A DNA stretch of 64,000 nt from UBA1479 sp040218445 (lineage in GTDB: Bacteria > Pseudomonadota > Alphaproteobacteria > Rhodospirillales > Casp-alpha2). The stretch is from the NCBI GenBank assembly GCA_040218445.1, contig JAVJRK010000008.1, positions 35,090-99,089 of the forward strand, read 5' to 3'. Position numbers and translations under genes: made by a program. Positions 1 to 7,012 of the stretch are shown here, piece after piece; position 1 is the first letter of the stretch, and every line of letters begins with the position of its first letter. The notes beneath the pieces were generated by a model. It was not told the DNA's origin, did no database searches, and saw nothing but the letters and a program-made list of their open reading frames with translations.

Positions 1-298
1 TGAGGAGTGCAGCCCCCGCGGCAACCGCGCCCGGCCCATAGCACTTCTGCAAGATCATCCCGATGCCGCCGGCGGACGGCCAAGTGTTCGACATCTTGAT
101 ATAGCTGTATGCGCTGAAACTCGTGACAACAGCCCCGGCGATGAAGGCCAGAGGGAAAAGAGGACCGGCCAGCTCGGCAATCTGACCGGTCAGGGCAAAA
201 ATCCCGGCACCGATCATAACCCCGGTGCCCATTGCTACCGCGCCGCCGAGAGAGACTGAGCCCGCCTTGTAAATTGGTTTGTGACCGTCGTGCTGCAT
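1..298 (-). CDS. APC-family amino acid permease, N-terminal part (runs off the window)
   Basis: Partial gene: about 99 codons are visible from an ATG at 298 and the reading frame is open to base 1. The N-terminus is short and polar, followed by a glycine-rich first membrane segment with the motif GTGVMIGAGIFALTG, which is the classic substrate and ion-binding unwound helix of the amino acid-polyamine-organocation superfamily. A second hydrophobic segment and an SAGG motif follow. Family knowledge predicts a 12-14 helix inner-membrane importer; the substrate cannot be told from this fragment. It is on the same strand as the cytochrome cluster, about 70 bp after that cluster's last stop, so co-transcription is possible but not shown. 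Confidence 0.75.
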   Translation of the reverse strand, partial: MQHDGHKPIYKAGSVSLGGAVAMGTGVMIGAGIFALTGQIAELAGPLFPLAFIAGAVVTSFSAYSYIKMSNTWPSAGGIGMILQKCYGPGAVAAGAALL

Positions 299-371
299 CT
301 TTTACATCTTTCGTATCTATCGTTTTGCGCTCCGGTTGCGGCATAACCGAGGCCAATTGGTTGGGGAGGAA

Positions 372-803
372 TTACATTCGATGGGGCTTGTACTGAATGC
401 CGTTGGCGGCCTGAAGTTCACGGACGTATCGGATGATGCTTTTAATCTCCTCGTCCGTGACCTGCGGTTGCGGCGGCATGTTGCCGTAGGGCCAATGATG
501 CTGGCGAACCCCCCGGCGCGCGGCGAGGACGAAAGCCCCGTCCGCGTGGTGCCCAGGGTTGTAGATATCGTGAATTAATGGTGGGCCTTTGTCCGTGCCG
601 CTCGCGTTAACGCCGTGACACTGGGCACAGTTGACATCGAATGCCTTTTTCCCCGATTCGGCGAAAACCGAGAGCGCCGGCACTTTAACTGAAACAGTCA
701 CCTTGTCGTCATTCGACGAAACCGCTTTCCAGACGACGACGCCCAGGCCCCCGACAAGAACCGTGGTGACGAGGACGGCAGGCAGATTATCGAAAATCTT
801 CAT
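372..803 (-). CDS. Membrane-anchored class I cytochrome c
   Basis: A 143-residue protein with one N-terminal hydrophobic segment (about residues 8-26) that should anchor it on the periplasmic face. The haem-binding motif CAQCH is at residues 59-63, and a candidate axial Met lies in GNMPP near residue 109; spacing and size fit a monohaem class I cytochrome c. The ATG at 803 is preferred over the GTG just before it because an AAGGAA-type ribosome site is well spaced for it. It is probably an electron carrier for the other exported redox proteins of this cluster, but the donor and acceptor are unknown. Confidence 0.85.
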   Translation of the reverse strand: MKIFDNLPAVLVTTVLVGGLGVVVWKAVSSNDDKVTVSVKVPALSVFAESGKKAFDVNCAQCHGVNASGTDKGPPLIHDIYNPGHHADGAFVLAARRGVRQHHWPYGNMPPQPQVTDEEIKSIIRYVRELQAANGIQYKPHRM

Positions 804-910
804 CACTCAATTTCCTTACTGATGAAATTGCATCCATAGTGGCGCAATTAATTATGGCTCTCCTTGATCAGGCCCAATGTGGATAAGGACACTATTGTCG
901 CTCTCCGCGC

Positions 911-1312
911 CTAAGGGGCGCCCACCAATCGGGGATGCGTTCGGTGCGAAATCGGCGGGGCCGCCCACTGTTGCTGACCTCCTTCATGGCCGTACTGAAT
1001 GATCCGCTCTCCGGTATTTGCATCAATGACAAGAGTATTGATTTGAAAGGCGCTATTGGTGTCGCCGCCGGGAGTCATGACTTTGACAACAAAGGCGTCA
1101 CGGCCACGCTGCGTCATCGGCGTAATGCGTAGGACCTCTACGCCGAATTTTTTCGCAACCTGCTGACCGGTTTCGGCCGCCGTAATCGCGGCCGATGCGG
1201 TTCCCGCAATCGCGGACGCGATCAAAAGGATGGCCAAAAAGATGGCAACGCTGAGCGTTAGCGCTTTTGAATTGTCTTGGGTGACTGCCAGCGTTCGCTT
1301 TGGAAAAACCAT
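911..1312 (-). CDS. Exported PepSY-like protein
   Basis: A 133-residue protein. The start at 1312 is chosen because AAGGAGAG lies five bases upstream; a longer frame beginning at 1366 adds 18 residues without such a site. A hydrophobic stretch ends in ASAIAGTASA, a likely signal peptide, followed by a domain with the PepSY-like pattern (AAETGQQVAKKFG, then VVKVMTPGG, then VIDANTGERI). PepSY domains are found in periplasmic or membrane proteins and are thought to be regulatory or binding modules. No catalytic residues are visible. It lies between a cytochrome c and a methyltransferase in the minus-strand cluster; the role there is unknown. Confidence 0.6.
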   Translation of the reverse strand: MVFPKRTLAVTQDNSKALTLSVAIFLAILLIASAIAGTASAAITAAETGQQVAKKFGVEVLRITPMTQRGRDAFVVKVMTPGGDTNSAFQINTLVIDANTGERIIQYGHEGGQQQWAAPPISHRTHPRLVGAP

Positions 1313-1395
1313 TGTTCTCTCCTTTCCAATTTTGAGACCGAAGACGGCCTCTCTAGTTTTAGACAATCAACCCCAATGGAATTCTCGTTGGCCGT

Positions 1396-2049
1396 TCATG
1401 CGGTACGGTCCGCCAACCGGGACAGGTGCGGGATAAACCCGGGCACCCGATTTCGGTAAATTTCATAATCCGCACCGAATTCGGCAATGGCCTGGCGTTC
1501 CTCGGCATAGGCTAGACGCACGTACATCCATACAAGTGCGGGGAACATGGCGACGGTCAAAATTGTCGGCCACTGCAGAAGGAAACCCAGCAGGATGAGG
1601 ATGAAACCGAGATATTGAGGATGGCGCAGTTTCGCATAAGGCCCAGTCGTTGCGAGCGCCTTTGCCCTTTGCGCTTTGTAAAGAACCCGCCAGGCCGCCG
1701 ATATCAGCGTGAAGCCAGCGAAGATGAAAACAAAACTCATGATGTGGAATGGTCCGAAATGGGGATTACTCTGCCATCCAAACAGCATCTCCGGGATATG
1801 GCCGGAATCATGGGCGAACCAGTCGATGCCCGGATAGTTCGTCTGCAACCAGCCGGAAAGCAGATAGATCGTCAGCGGGAAGCCGTACATCTCAGTGAAT
1901 AACGCCACCAGAAACGCGCTGAACGCGCCGAACGAACGCCAGTCGGTCGTCGTCCGAGGCTTGAAAAAGCTGAACGCGAAGATGATGAAAACCGCTGAGT
2001 TTATTGCCACCAACGACCATAGACCGTATTCGCCCATCGTTTCGCTCAT
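1396..2049 (-). CDS. ICMT/PEMT-like membrane methyltransferase
   Basis: A 217-residue integral membrane protein with five or so hydrophobic segments. The C-terminal half holds the family signature TGPYAKLRHPQYLG followed by a hydrophobic helix and an EER motif (residues about 135-195), typical of isoprenylcysteine carboxyl methyltransferase and phospholipid N-methyltransferase relatives that use S-adenosylmethionine at the membrane. Bacterial members often have unknown substrates and are frequent beside heavy-metal or redox genes. The ATG overlaps the end of the DUF2933-like gene (ATGA at 2046-2049), implying translational coupling. Confidence 0.75.
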   Translation of the reverse strand: MSETMGEYGLWSLVAINSAVFIIFAFSFFKPRTTTDWRSFGAFSAFLVALFTEMYGFPLTIYLLSGWLQTNYPGIDWFAHDSGHIPEMLFGWQSNPHFGPFHIMSFVFIFAGFTLISAAWRVLYKAQRAKALATTGPYAKLRHPQYLGFILILLGFLLQWPTILTVAMFPALVWMYVRLAYAEERQAIAEFGADYEIYRNRVPGFIPHLSRLADRTA

Positions 2050-2354
2050 GGATTGTCGCTCCGGTTGTCTTCGATCTTGGCGGGCTTGGTTTCGCCCGCT
2101 CCACCAGGTTGAAGATCTGAATGACCCTCATGGCTGCCATGCCCTCCATCACTCCCATGACCATGATGCATGAACAAATGCATCAACGGACACAGCAGGA
2201 AAAGAAGCCATGGAAGGTATGACAGTGCGCTGGTCAGGTGAGCCTGGTGTTCCGTCCATAGGAAATATCCGGCGACTCCCAGGAATCCAATCAACACCAG
2301 CCCGCTTCGGGACAGGATTGCGCTGCTCCAGTTTTGCGATTGATCACGATCCAT
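2046..2354 (-). CDS. Small His-rich membrane protein, DUF2933-like
   Basis: A 102-residue protein with two hydrophobic segments (about residues 15-32 and 42-60), then a cluster HLFMHHGHGSDGGHGSHEGH that could bind a divalent metal, then a polar tail. This layout matches DUF2933 proteins, which often accompany ICMT-like methyltransferases and copper-handling genes. AAGGAG precedes the ATG. It overlaps the downstream methyltransferase by four bases, so the two are surely co-translated. Metal binding is inferred from the histidines only. Confidence 0.65.
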   Translation of the reverse strand: MDRDQSQNWSSAILSRSGLVLIGFLGVAGYFLWTEHQAHLTSALSYLPWLLFLLCPLMHLFMHHGHGSDGGHGSHEGHSDLQPGGAGETKPAKIEDNRSDNP

Positions 2355-2437
2355 TTTTGAAAACTCCTTCGTATTACGTTCACTGTACTTTCGGGTTTAC
2401 TTGGCACTTGGGTAGGTAAAGATCAGCCTGGGAAAAG

Positions 2438-3136
2438 CTACCAGAGCTTCACTTCTTTCCCCTCGGCCTCCATCTTGCGCGCAAGCGCTTGAAGCCAGCG
2501 TTGGAAATTGGGCTGCTCCACGTATCCTTTCTCGCGCACGTAGACGAACGAGTTCTTGAAATGAAACGGCTTCCAGTACCCGAGCAAGCGCCAGACCTCC
2601 AATTCGTCTCCGGCTTTCTTGCTTTCCGGAAGTTCCAACGGGAAAAACTGGATAGTCGGCGTGAACTGCACCCGGTACTTGCGGGCCAGCTTCTTTTCCG
2701 TCGTCACCTCACCGTCGAAGTCGATGACTTCGCGATCCCCCCAAAGGTTTAACTGGATCACATTGAAATTGGACCTGACGTAATCGACGATTTCCGGGAT
2801 ACGGAAGTTGACCCGATGCATTTCACGGCAGTAGGGGCAGCCGCGTTGCTCCCAGATGATCGCCAGTTGTTTGCCTTCTCTGGCGGCATCGCCGTGATCC
2901 TCGCGCAAGTCGAGGAAAGTCACCTTGAACCAGGGTTGGACATGCAATCCTTCTTCGTTGGCTTCAACGAGCGGCAGCAGGTTCTTTTCCTTCTCGGCAT
3001 CGGCCTGAGCCGGGCTGGTTTGAACCACCGCCAGCGCGATTAAAGCGACGGCAAACAAACGGTAAATGGGCGGCAGAATGGGATATGGGCGCCGGTTAAA
3101 CCGAGGCTTTTGATGGTTGGTTTCGTGTGCGAACAT
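2438..3136 (-). CDS. SoxW-like periplasmic thioredoxin
   Basis: A 232-residue protein with an N-terminal hydrophobic segment (about 24-46, ending SPAQADA), consistent with export. The thioredoxin fold is marked by the active site GCPYC at residues 99-103 and the cis-proline segment QFTPT near 158-161. The family (SoxW/thioredoxin-like) reduces disulfides on periplasmic partners, in sulfur oxidisers the Sox proteins. No soxXYZAB genes are in view, so the partner here may be one of the cluster's cytochromes or the beta-propeller protein. GGGAGAG lies five bases before the ATG. Confidence 0.75.
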   Translation of the reverse strand: MFAHETNHQKPRFNRRPYPILPPIYRLFAVALIALAVVQTSPAQADAEKEKNLLPLVEANEEGLHVQPWFKVTFLDLREDHGDAAREGKQLAIIWEQRGCPYCREMHRVNFRIPEIVDYVRSNFNVIQLNLWGDREVIDFDGEVTTEKKLARKYRVQFTPTIQFFPLELPESKKAGDELEVWRLLGYWKPFHFKNSFVYVREKGYVEQPNFQRWLQALARKMEAEGKEVKLW

Positions 3137-3174
3137 CGTGCTCTCTCCCTAAAACTCTATCCTTAGTCCCGGGG

Positions 3175-4191
3175 TCAATTTCCGCGTTGGGCGGGTGGAT
3201 TTTTGTGGACTGTTGCCATTTGATGGCCTTCGCCTTTGATCGCGATTTCACCGGTCAGAGTGCCGGTTCTCTGATCGATCACCCAAATGCGGGGTTCCTT
3301 GCTGCTCGACACATAGACCTTGCCGGTCCCCGGAATGGTCTGGAGGTGATACGGCTCGGGCGCCAAGGAAACGACCCGGCGTTGATCGGTCTTCGGATCG
3401 AGGACGACCAGTTTGTTCTCACCCTTGGATGTCACGAACAAAGTCGATCCATCATCGGAAATATCCAGCCCATGGACTTTTTTGCCGATGTCGTATTGCC
3501 GGACAACCTTACCGGACTGGATGGAGATCGCGGAAACCTTGCCGGCGCGGGCGTTGGCGACATAAAGAAATTTTCCGTCCTTGGACATCGCGATGTGTTC
3601 CGGCCCCGGTCCGCCTTCAAGGTTCCGGACGACTGTCCATGTCTTGGTGTCGATCTCGCTGATCGTTGCGTTGCCGGTATTGCTGACGTAGGCGCGGGCA
3701 CCGTCCGGCGTTAAGACGGCGTAGTTTGCGCCGGGGCCTGTCTTGACGGATTTTACTGTGCCGTCGCCGAGCATATCCGCGTAGCTGATCCCGCTCTGGG
3801 TCGGATGGGTCGAGATGACGTATTTCCCGTCGGGCGTAATCGCCTGGTGGTGGATCATACCGGTTGCGGGCAGCGTCGACATGACGTGACCGTGGGCGGG
3901 ATGGACCAGATAAAGAGTCGAGCGGGGAATGTTCTTGTCGTCCCGCTTTTCCTTCAGGCTGCCCGCAATGACGTATTCGCCGTCAGGGGTGGCGACCACC
4001 GCATGTGGGTTATCGACGCCATCGTACTCATTGACTACTTTATCGGTCGCGGCGTCGATGACGAGTATCCGGTTGGCGGAACCTGCGGCAACATAAACGA
4101 GCGGTTCTGCAAGGGATGGCGTCACAGATAGGCCGAGCGCGCTGAACAGGGTGAGGGCGCTGAGCAGATTTTTAATCGTGATGGAACGCAT
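3175..4191 (-). CDS. YncE-like YVTN beta-propeller protein, exported
   Basis: A 338-residue protein with a signal peptide (cleavage expected after SVTPSLA, about residue 28). The rest is made of repeats of the YVTN type: YVAAGSANRILVIDAATDKV, AYVSNTGNATISEID, LYVANARAGKVSAI, VYVSSSKEPRIWVID, which fold as a seven-bladed propeller. Such proteins are periplasmic; some relatives bind haem d1 or act as surface-binding modules, but no haem motif is present. A good ribosome site (GGAAAG) precedes the ATG. It sits between the SoxW-like gene and a cytochrome c; its exact role is unknown. Confidence 0.75.
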   Translation of the reverse strand: MRSITIKNLLSALTLFSALGLSVTPSLAEPLVYVAAGSANRILVIDAATDKVVNEYDGVDNPHAVVATPDGEYVIAGSLKEKRDDKNIPRSTLYLVHPAHGHVMSTLPATGMIHHQAITPDGKYVISTHPTQSGISYADMLGDGTVKSVKTGPGANYAVLTPDGARAYVSNTGNATISEIDTKTWTVVRNLEGGPGPEHIAMSKDGKFLYVANARAGKVSAISIQSGKVVRQYDIGKKVHGLDISDDGSTLFVTSKGENKLVVLDPKTDQRRVVSLAPEPYHLQTIPGTGKVYVSSSKEPRIWVIDQRTGTLTGEIAIKGEGHQMATVHKNPPAQRGN

Positions 4192-4205
4192 GTTCTTTCC
4201 TTTTC

Positions 4206-4583
4206 CTATCTGGACTGCGCTGCCATTGCGCGGAGGTAGACGAGAACGGCTTTCACTGTATTTTCATCCAAGCCCGATGGAGGCATCGGTGTTTCGAGGC
4301 CAGGGCGTTCAACGCCGTTGACGATGCTGCGGACGAGATCGACCTCGGGTTTTGACAGGCTTCCGTTCGGCTCCGTCAAGTCGGGTATCCCGGGCATAGC
4401 TCCCTCGCCGGCGACGCCGTGGCACACGGCGCAGGATTCCGTATAGATGTCTTCGGGTGCCCGCTCACCGGCGTGAACGCCGACCGCAATGGATGCGCTC
4501 AAACCCAATATTAAGATGGCAACGCCAACATTACTCATTGTCTGCTTCGGACAGACGGTATCGGGAAAGGTGAAATGGCGCAT
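4206..4583 (-). CDS. Periplasmic class I cytochrome c
   Basis: A 125-residue protein with a hydrophobic export segment (about residues 18-38) and the haem motif CAVCH at residues 51-55. A Met in ETPMPPSG near residue 100 is the likely sixth ligand. The start at 4583 has GGAAGGAAG upstream; an internal ATG at 4538 is possible and would give a shorter signal peptide. It is the first gene of the minus-strand redox run (4583 to 372), directly downstream of a block of inverted repeats that probably contains the promoter. Function is electron transfer; partner unknown. Confidence 0.8.
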   Translation of the reverse strand: MRHFTFPDTVCPKQTMSNVGVAILILGLSASIAVGVHAGERAPEDIYTESCAVCHGVAGEGAMPGIPDLTEPNGSLSKPEVDLVRSIVNGVERPGLETPMPPSGLDENTVKAVLVYLRAMAAQSR

Positions 4584-4591
4584 GCGGCCGA

Positions 4592-4670
4592 CTTCCTTCC
4601 AAAGTAAAGGTTGGTGAGACGGATCTCACCTTGACTGGAAGGAAGTGTAGAGGCTCCAGAAGGGTCAAGG
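4592..4670 (-). promoter_or_regulatory. Inverted-repeat block upstream of the cytochrome/SoxW-like cluster
   Basis: Three inverted repeats overlap in 79 bp: CTTCCTTCCA (4592-4601) with TGGAAGGAAG (4636-4645); GGTGAGA (4613-4619) with TCTCACC (4624-4630), a 4-base loop; and CCTTGAC (4629-4635) with GTCAAGG (4664-4670). Read on the minus strand a TTGACC hexamer is followed after 13 bases by TACACT, too short a spacer for an ordinary promoter. The density of symmetric sites suggests operators for a regulator, for example of the MerR type. The regulator itself is not identified. Confidence 0.45.
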
Positions 4671-4982
4671 CCATTTTGATAAAGCTAGGCTGAGCGTCAC
4701 CGATCTCCTAAGCATCCGCTTATGGGCGGGAAAATAAGCATGCCGCAGATAGACGGAACGGACCTGTCCCTTCTCAAAACCTAGATCCCGGCAGAAATAC
4801 TGAACATCGACTAGCCGATTCAAACTACGAAAAATGTTCCCTGATCACAGATTTTAATTCGATGACCTCCCGAAAAAATTCCCTGTTCCGTACATTAGGG
4901 AAATGCGTTCGAAAAGCGCTGAATCATGCACGATTGCTGATCTGAACAAGGCCAATCCGCGATCATATTTTGAAAATATCCC

Positions 4983-5013
4983 TGTTTTTTCCCTGCATAT
5001 CAGGGAAAAAACA
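4983..5013. terminator. Perfect 13-bp hairpin with T/A runs on both sides
   Basis: TGTTTTTTCCCTG (4983-4995) pairs perfectly with CAGGGAAAAAACA (5001-5013) around the loop CATAT. The six T/A pairs lie in the lower part of the stem, so either strand would give a G/C-topped hairpin followed by U residues, the pattern of a bidirectional terminator. It lies about 180 bases past the tpsB stop, so it could end that operon, or it may simply be part of the repeat remnant. Confidence 0.5.
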
Positions 5014-5020
5014 CCAGAGA

Positions 5021-5057
5021 CCGGTTCGCGCCTGACTGCCTCCACCACCACTCCCCT
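5021..5057. repeat. Dispersed repeat, copy 1
   Basis: The words CCGGTTCGC, CTGCCT and CACCACTCCCCT appear here in the same order and nearly the same spacing as at 11472-11511. Both copies lie in gene-free spacers flanking the two-partner secretion locus. Confidence 0.45.
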
Positions 5058-5191
5058 ACATAACTGGGCACCTGCCCGTTTTCAGTGGCTTTTGCCTGCA
5101 TGGCAGCGGCAAGCGCTTCCTTTGATCCGCTGATACTCAAAAAAATCATCAACTGGAGAAGCCCCCAGCCAAAGGGACCGTCAGGCGGATT

Positions 5192-7012
5192 TCAGTAACC
5201 GATCGTCATGGAAATGTGCAATTGGCTCGACCTGGCGTCCAGGGACGGCGGATTGTCCGTCAGTTGCCAGCCATAGGACATGTCGAGGGAAAGCAGCGAA
5301 CCCAGAGCGTAGCGGATGCCGACGCCCGTCGATGCCAGCTTGACCCGTGCCTGTTCCCCCTGAACCGGCTCGACATTGCGACCGACTGCGGCATCGAAAA
5401 AGGCGAAGATGGTCATCGTGTCGGGCGGCAGTTCAAACTGCTCATTGAACGCCGGATCATTGGCAACCAGGTCCATCAGTGAAAATTCCGGCGCACTCAA
5501 TTCGTTGCGCACCACCAAACCGTTGTCGCGGTATGCCAATCCGTTGTCGTAGCCGCGCACCGCGCCGACACCGGCAAGACTGAGTTGCTCGCCACCCAAC
5601 AGATTGCCTGTCGCCAGTTGACCGTTCGCATTGGTCGACCAATGAAAGCCCTTGGGCAATGCAGTGGAGAACGAGGCACCGCCCCGCAAGATGCCATATC
5701 GCGCGGAAGCACCCGAACGGCTGCTGTCGAAATGCGTATCCTCGTTGCGCGCCGATAACCCGCCCGGGCTGCCGACCGCCGTCACATTGCCCCCGTACTG
5801 TTGTTCTTCGTGCCGCCAGTTTCCGGCATACCCCAATTCCAATTGCACGACATGAGTCGTGTTGTCGGTGATCGGGGTCGAGGAAAAGTCCAGCGTGTTG
5901 TCGCTGACCTTGAACGGTGTACGCATGGAGAATTCATGCGAATAATCGCCCCGTTTCTGCAGCGGAATGACGTAGGCAGGCTCGACCGACCACGACGTGC
6001 CTTCACTGTCGAACAGGGAGCCGATATCCGGGTGACTTTTCGCATAAGAGGCGGACAGACTGAAAACGTGCCGCCATTCGAGAGGCACCACGTAGCTGCC
6101 GGAATGAGCCTGCGACCGCCCGAAATCGAAGGACCGGGTGTGCTGATAATTGAGTTCGTGCCCCAACTTGAAAGCGTCGCCCCAATTGAACCCCGCCAGC
6201 ATGCGATTCTTGCCCGAATTCTCGGAACCGAAATTATCCAACCCACCATAGACGCGCAGCGGATAGCGTTCGTTCGTCACGACCGCGATGTCGGTCTCGC
6301 CGAATTTGTCCCCAGCCCGGGTGACAACGTCTGCGTTACGGAACGGATTGCGGTTGATCCAATCGACATCAGCATTCAGTTGATTGATGTCGATCCGGTC
6401 GCCCTTCTTCACACGAAGGGTGGAAAGATATTGGTCCGTGCCGAAATAGGTGTTGCCTTTCACCGTGACCGCGCCGGCCCGGGCTTCGACCACCAGAATC
6501 TGCAGAAGGCCGGAGGAAATATCCTGCGGCGGGATGGTCACGGAAACGAAGGGCCGCCCCAATAACTGATAATAGCGTGAGATTTCCTTTTTCAGCTTGT
6601 CCAGCACGCCCGTGGTCAGAGCAATGCCGGCATAGGGCTGAAGCCGCGCCGCGAATTGCGGGCTCTGAAGTTCGGGGACGGGCAGGGCGCTGATGATCAG
6701 CGCACCGTTAGTCCGGTCGGAATGTTCATCGACGCCCAAGCCCTGGCGTGTCACATCGGCCGGGTCAGAGAAAAAGGCGATGCCTTTCAGATCGATACCC
6801 AAAGGAGTGTCTTGTATTGCATCCTTCTCTTTTCCACCGCCCTCCGGTTTCGTATCAGGCGCCGCCGGGCGGGCGACATCGGGCACAGTCTGCGGCTGGA
6901 TCCGCTCCAACTGGCCCGATTGCGCATGGGACGGCGTCGGCAGAAATGCAGTGAAGGCAAGGACCACGGCGCAAAGCGGGCCCACGGAACCCGGGGAATG
7001 ACGGCTTGGCAT
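5192..7012 (-). CDS. TpsB outer-membrane transporter of two-partner secretion (ShlB/FhaC/HecB family)
   Basis: A 606-residue protein with a signal peptide (MPSRHSPGS... ending SHAQ). After a proline-rich linker come POTRA domains (about residues 75-235, e.g. the RYYQLLGRPFVSVTIP segment) and a C-terminal 16-strand beta-barrel. The barrel has the conserved VRGY of the lid loop (GVGAVRGYDNG) and ends in a terminal aromatic residue. The family exports a TpsA partner across the outer membrane. The start at 7012 is chosen because its ATG overlaps the tpsA stop (TGATG); a longer frame from 7042 would extend into tpsA. Order tpsA-tpsB and coupling support a dedicated pair. Confidence 0.88.
   Translation of the reverse strand: MPSRHSPGSVGPLCAVVLAFTAFLPTPSHAQSGQLERIQPQTVPDVARPAAPDTKPEGGGKEKDAIQDTPLGIDLKGIAFFSDPADVTRQGLGVDEHSDRTNGALIISALPVPELQSPQFAARLQPYAGIALTTGVLDKLKKEISRYYQLLGRPFVSVTIPPQDISSGLLQILVVEARAGAVTVKGNTYFGTDQYLSTLRVKKGDRIDINQLNADVDWINRNPFRNADVVTRAGDKFGETDIAVVTNERYPLRVYGGLDNFGSENSGKNRMLAGFNWGDAFKLGHELNYQHTRSFDFGRSQAHSGSYVVPLEWRHVFSLSASYAKSHPDIGSLFDSEGTSWSVEPAYVIPLQKRGDYSHEFSMRTPFKVSDNTLDFSSTPITDNTTHVVQLELGYAGNWRHEEQQYGGNVTAVGSPGGLSARNEDTHFDSSRSGASARYGILRGGASFSTALPKGFHWSTNANGQLATGNLLGGEQLSLAGVGAVRGYDNGLAYRDNGLVVRNELSAPEFSLMDLVANDPAFNEQFELPPDTMTIFAFFDAAVGRNVEPVQGEQARVKLASTGVGIRYALGSLLSLDMSYGWQLTDNPPSLDARSSQLHISMTIGY

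Larger units (their letters stand above)
4671..5191. other. Gene-poor spacer with a degenerate repeat remnant
   Basis: No convincing gene. The stretch 4850-5057 carries several copies of CCCTG/CAGGG-type words and, read on the minus strand, a 65-residue open frame with TGIF/TGNFF words. It looks like decayed repeat sequence of the kind scattered in alphaproteobacterial spacers rather than a protein gene. It includes the perfect hairpin at 4983-5013 and a repeat shared with 11472-11511. Confidence 0.4.

Noticed and set aside
4629..4680. A MerR-type promoter with stretched spacer upstream of the redox cluster
   Set aside because: The TTGACC and TACACT words are only 13 bases apart, not 19-20, so only the inverted repeats are reported.
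4854..5051. A 65-residue minus-strand frame with TGIF/TGNFF words
   Set aside because: No ribosome site, decayed repeat-like composition and overlap with a perfect hairpin; described as repeat remnant instead of a gene.
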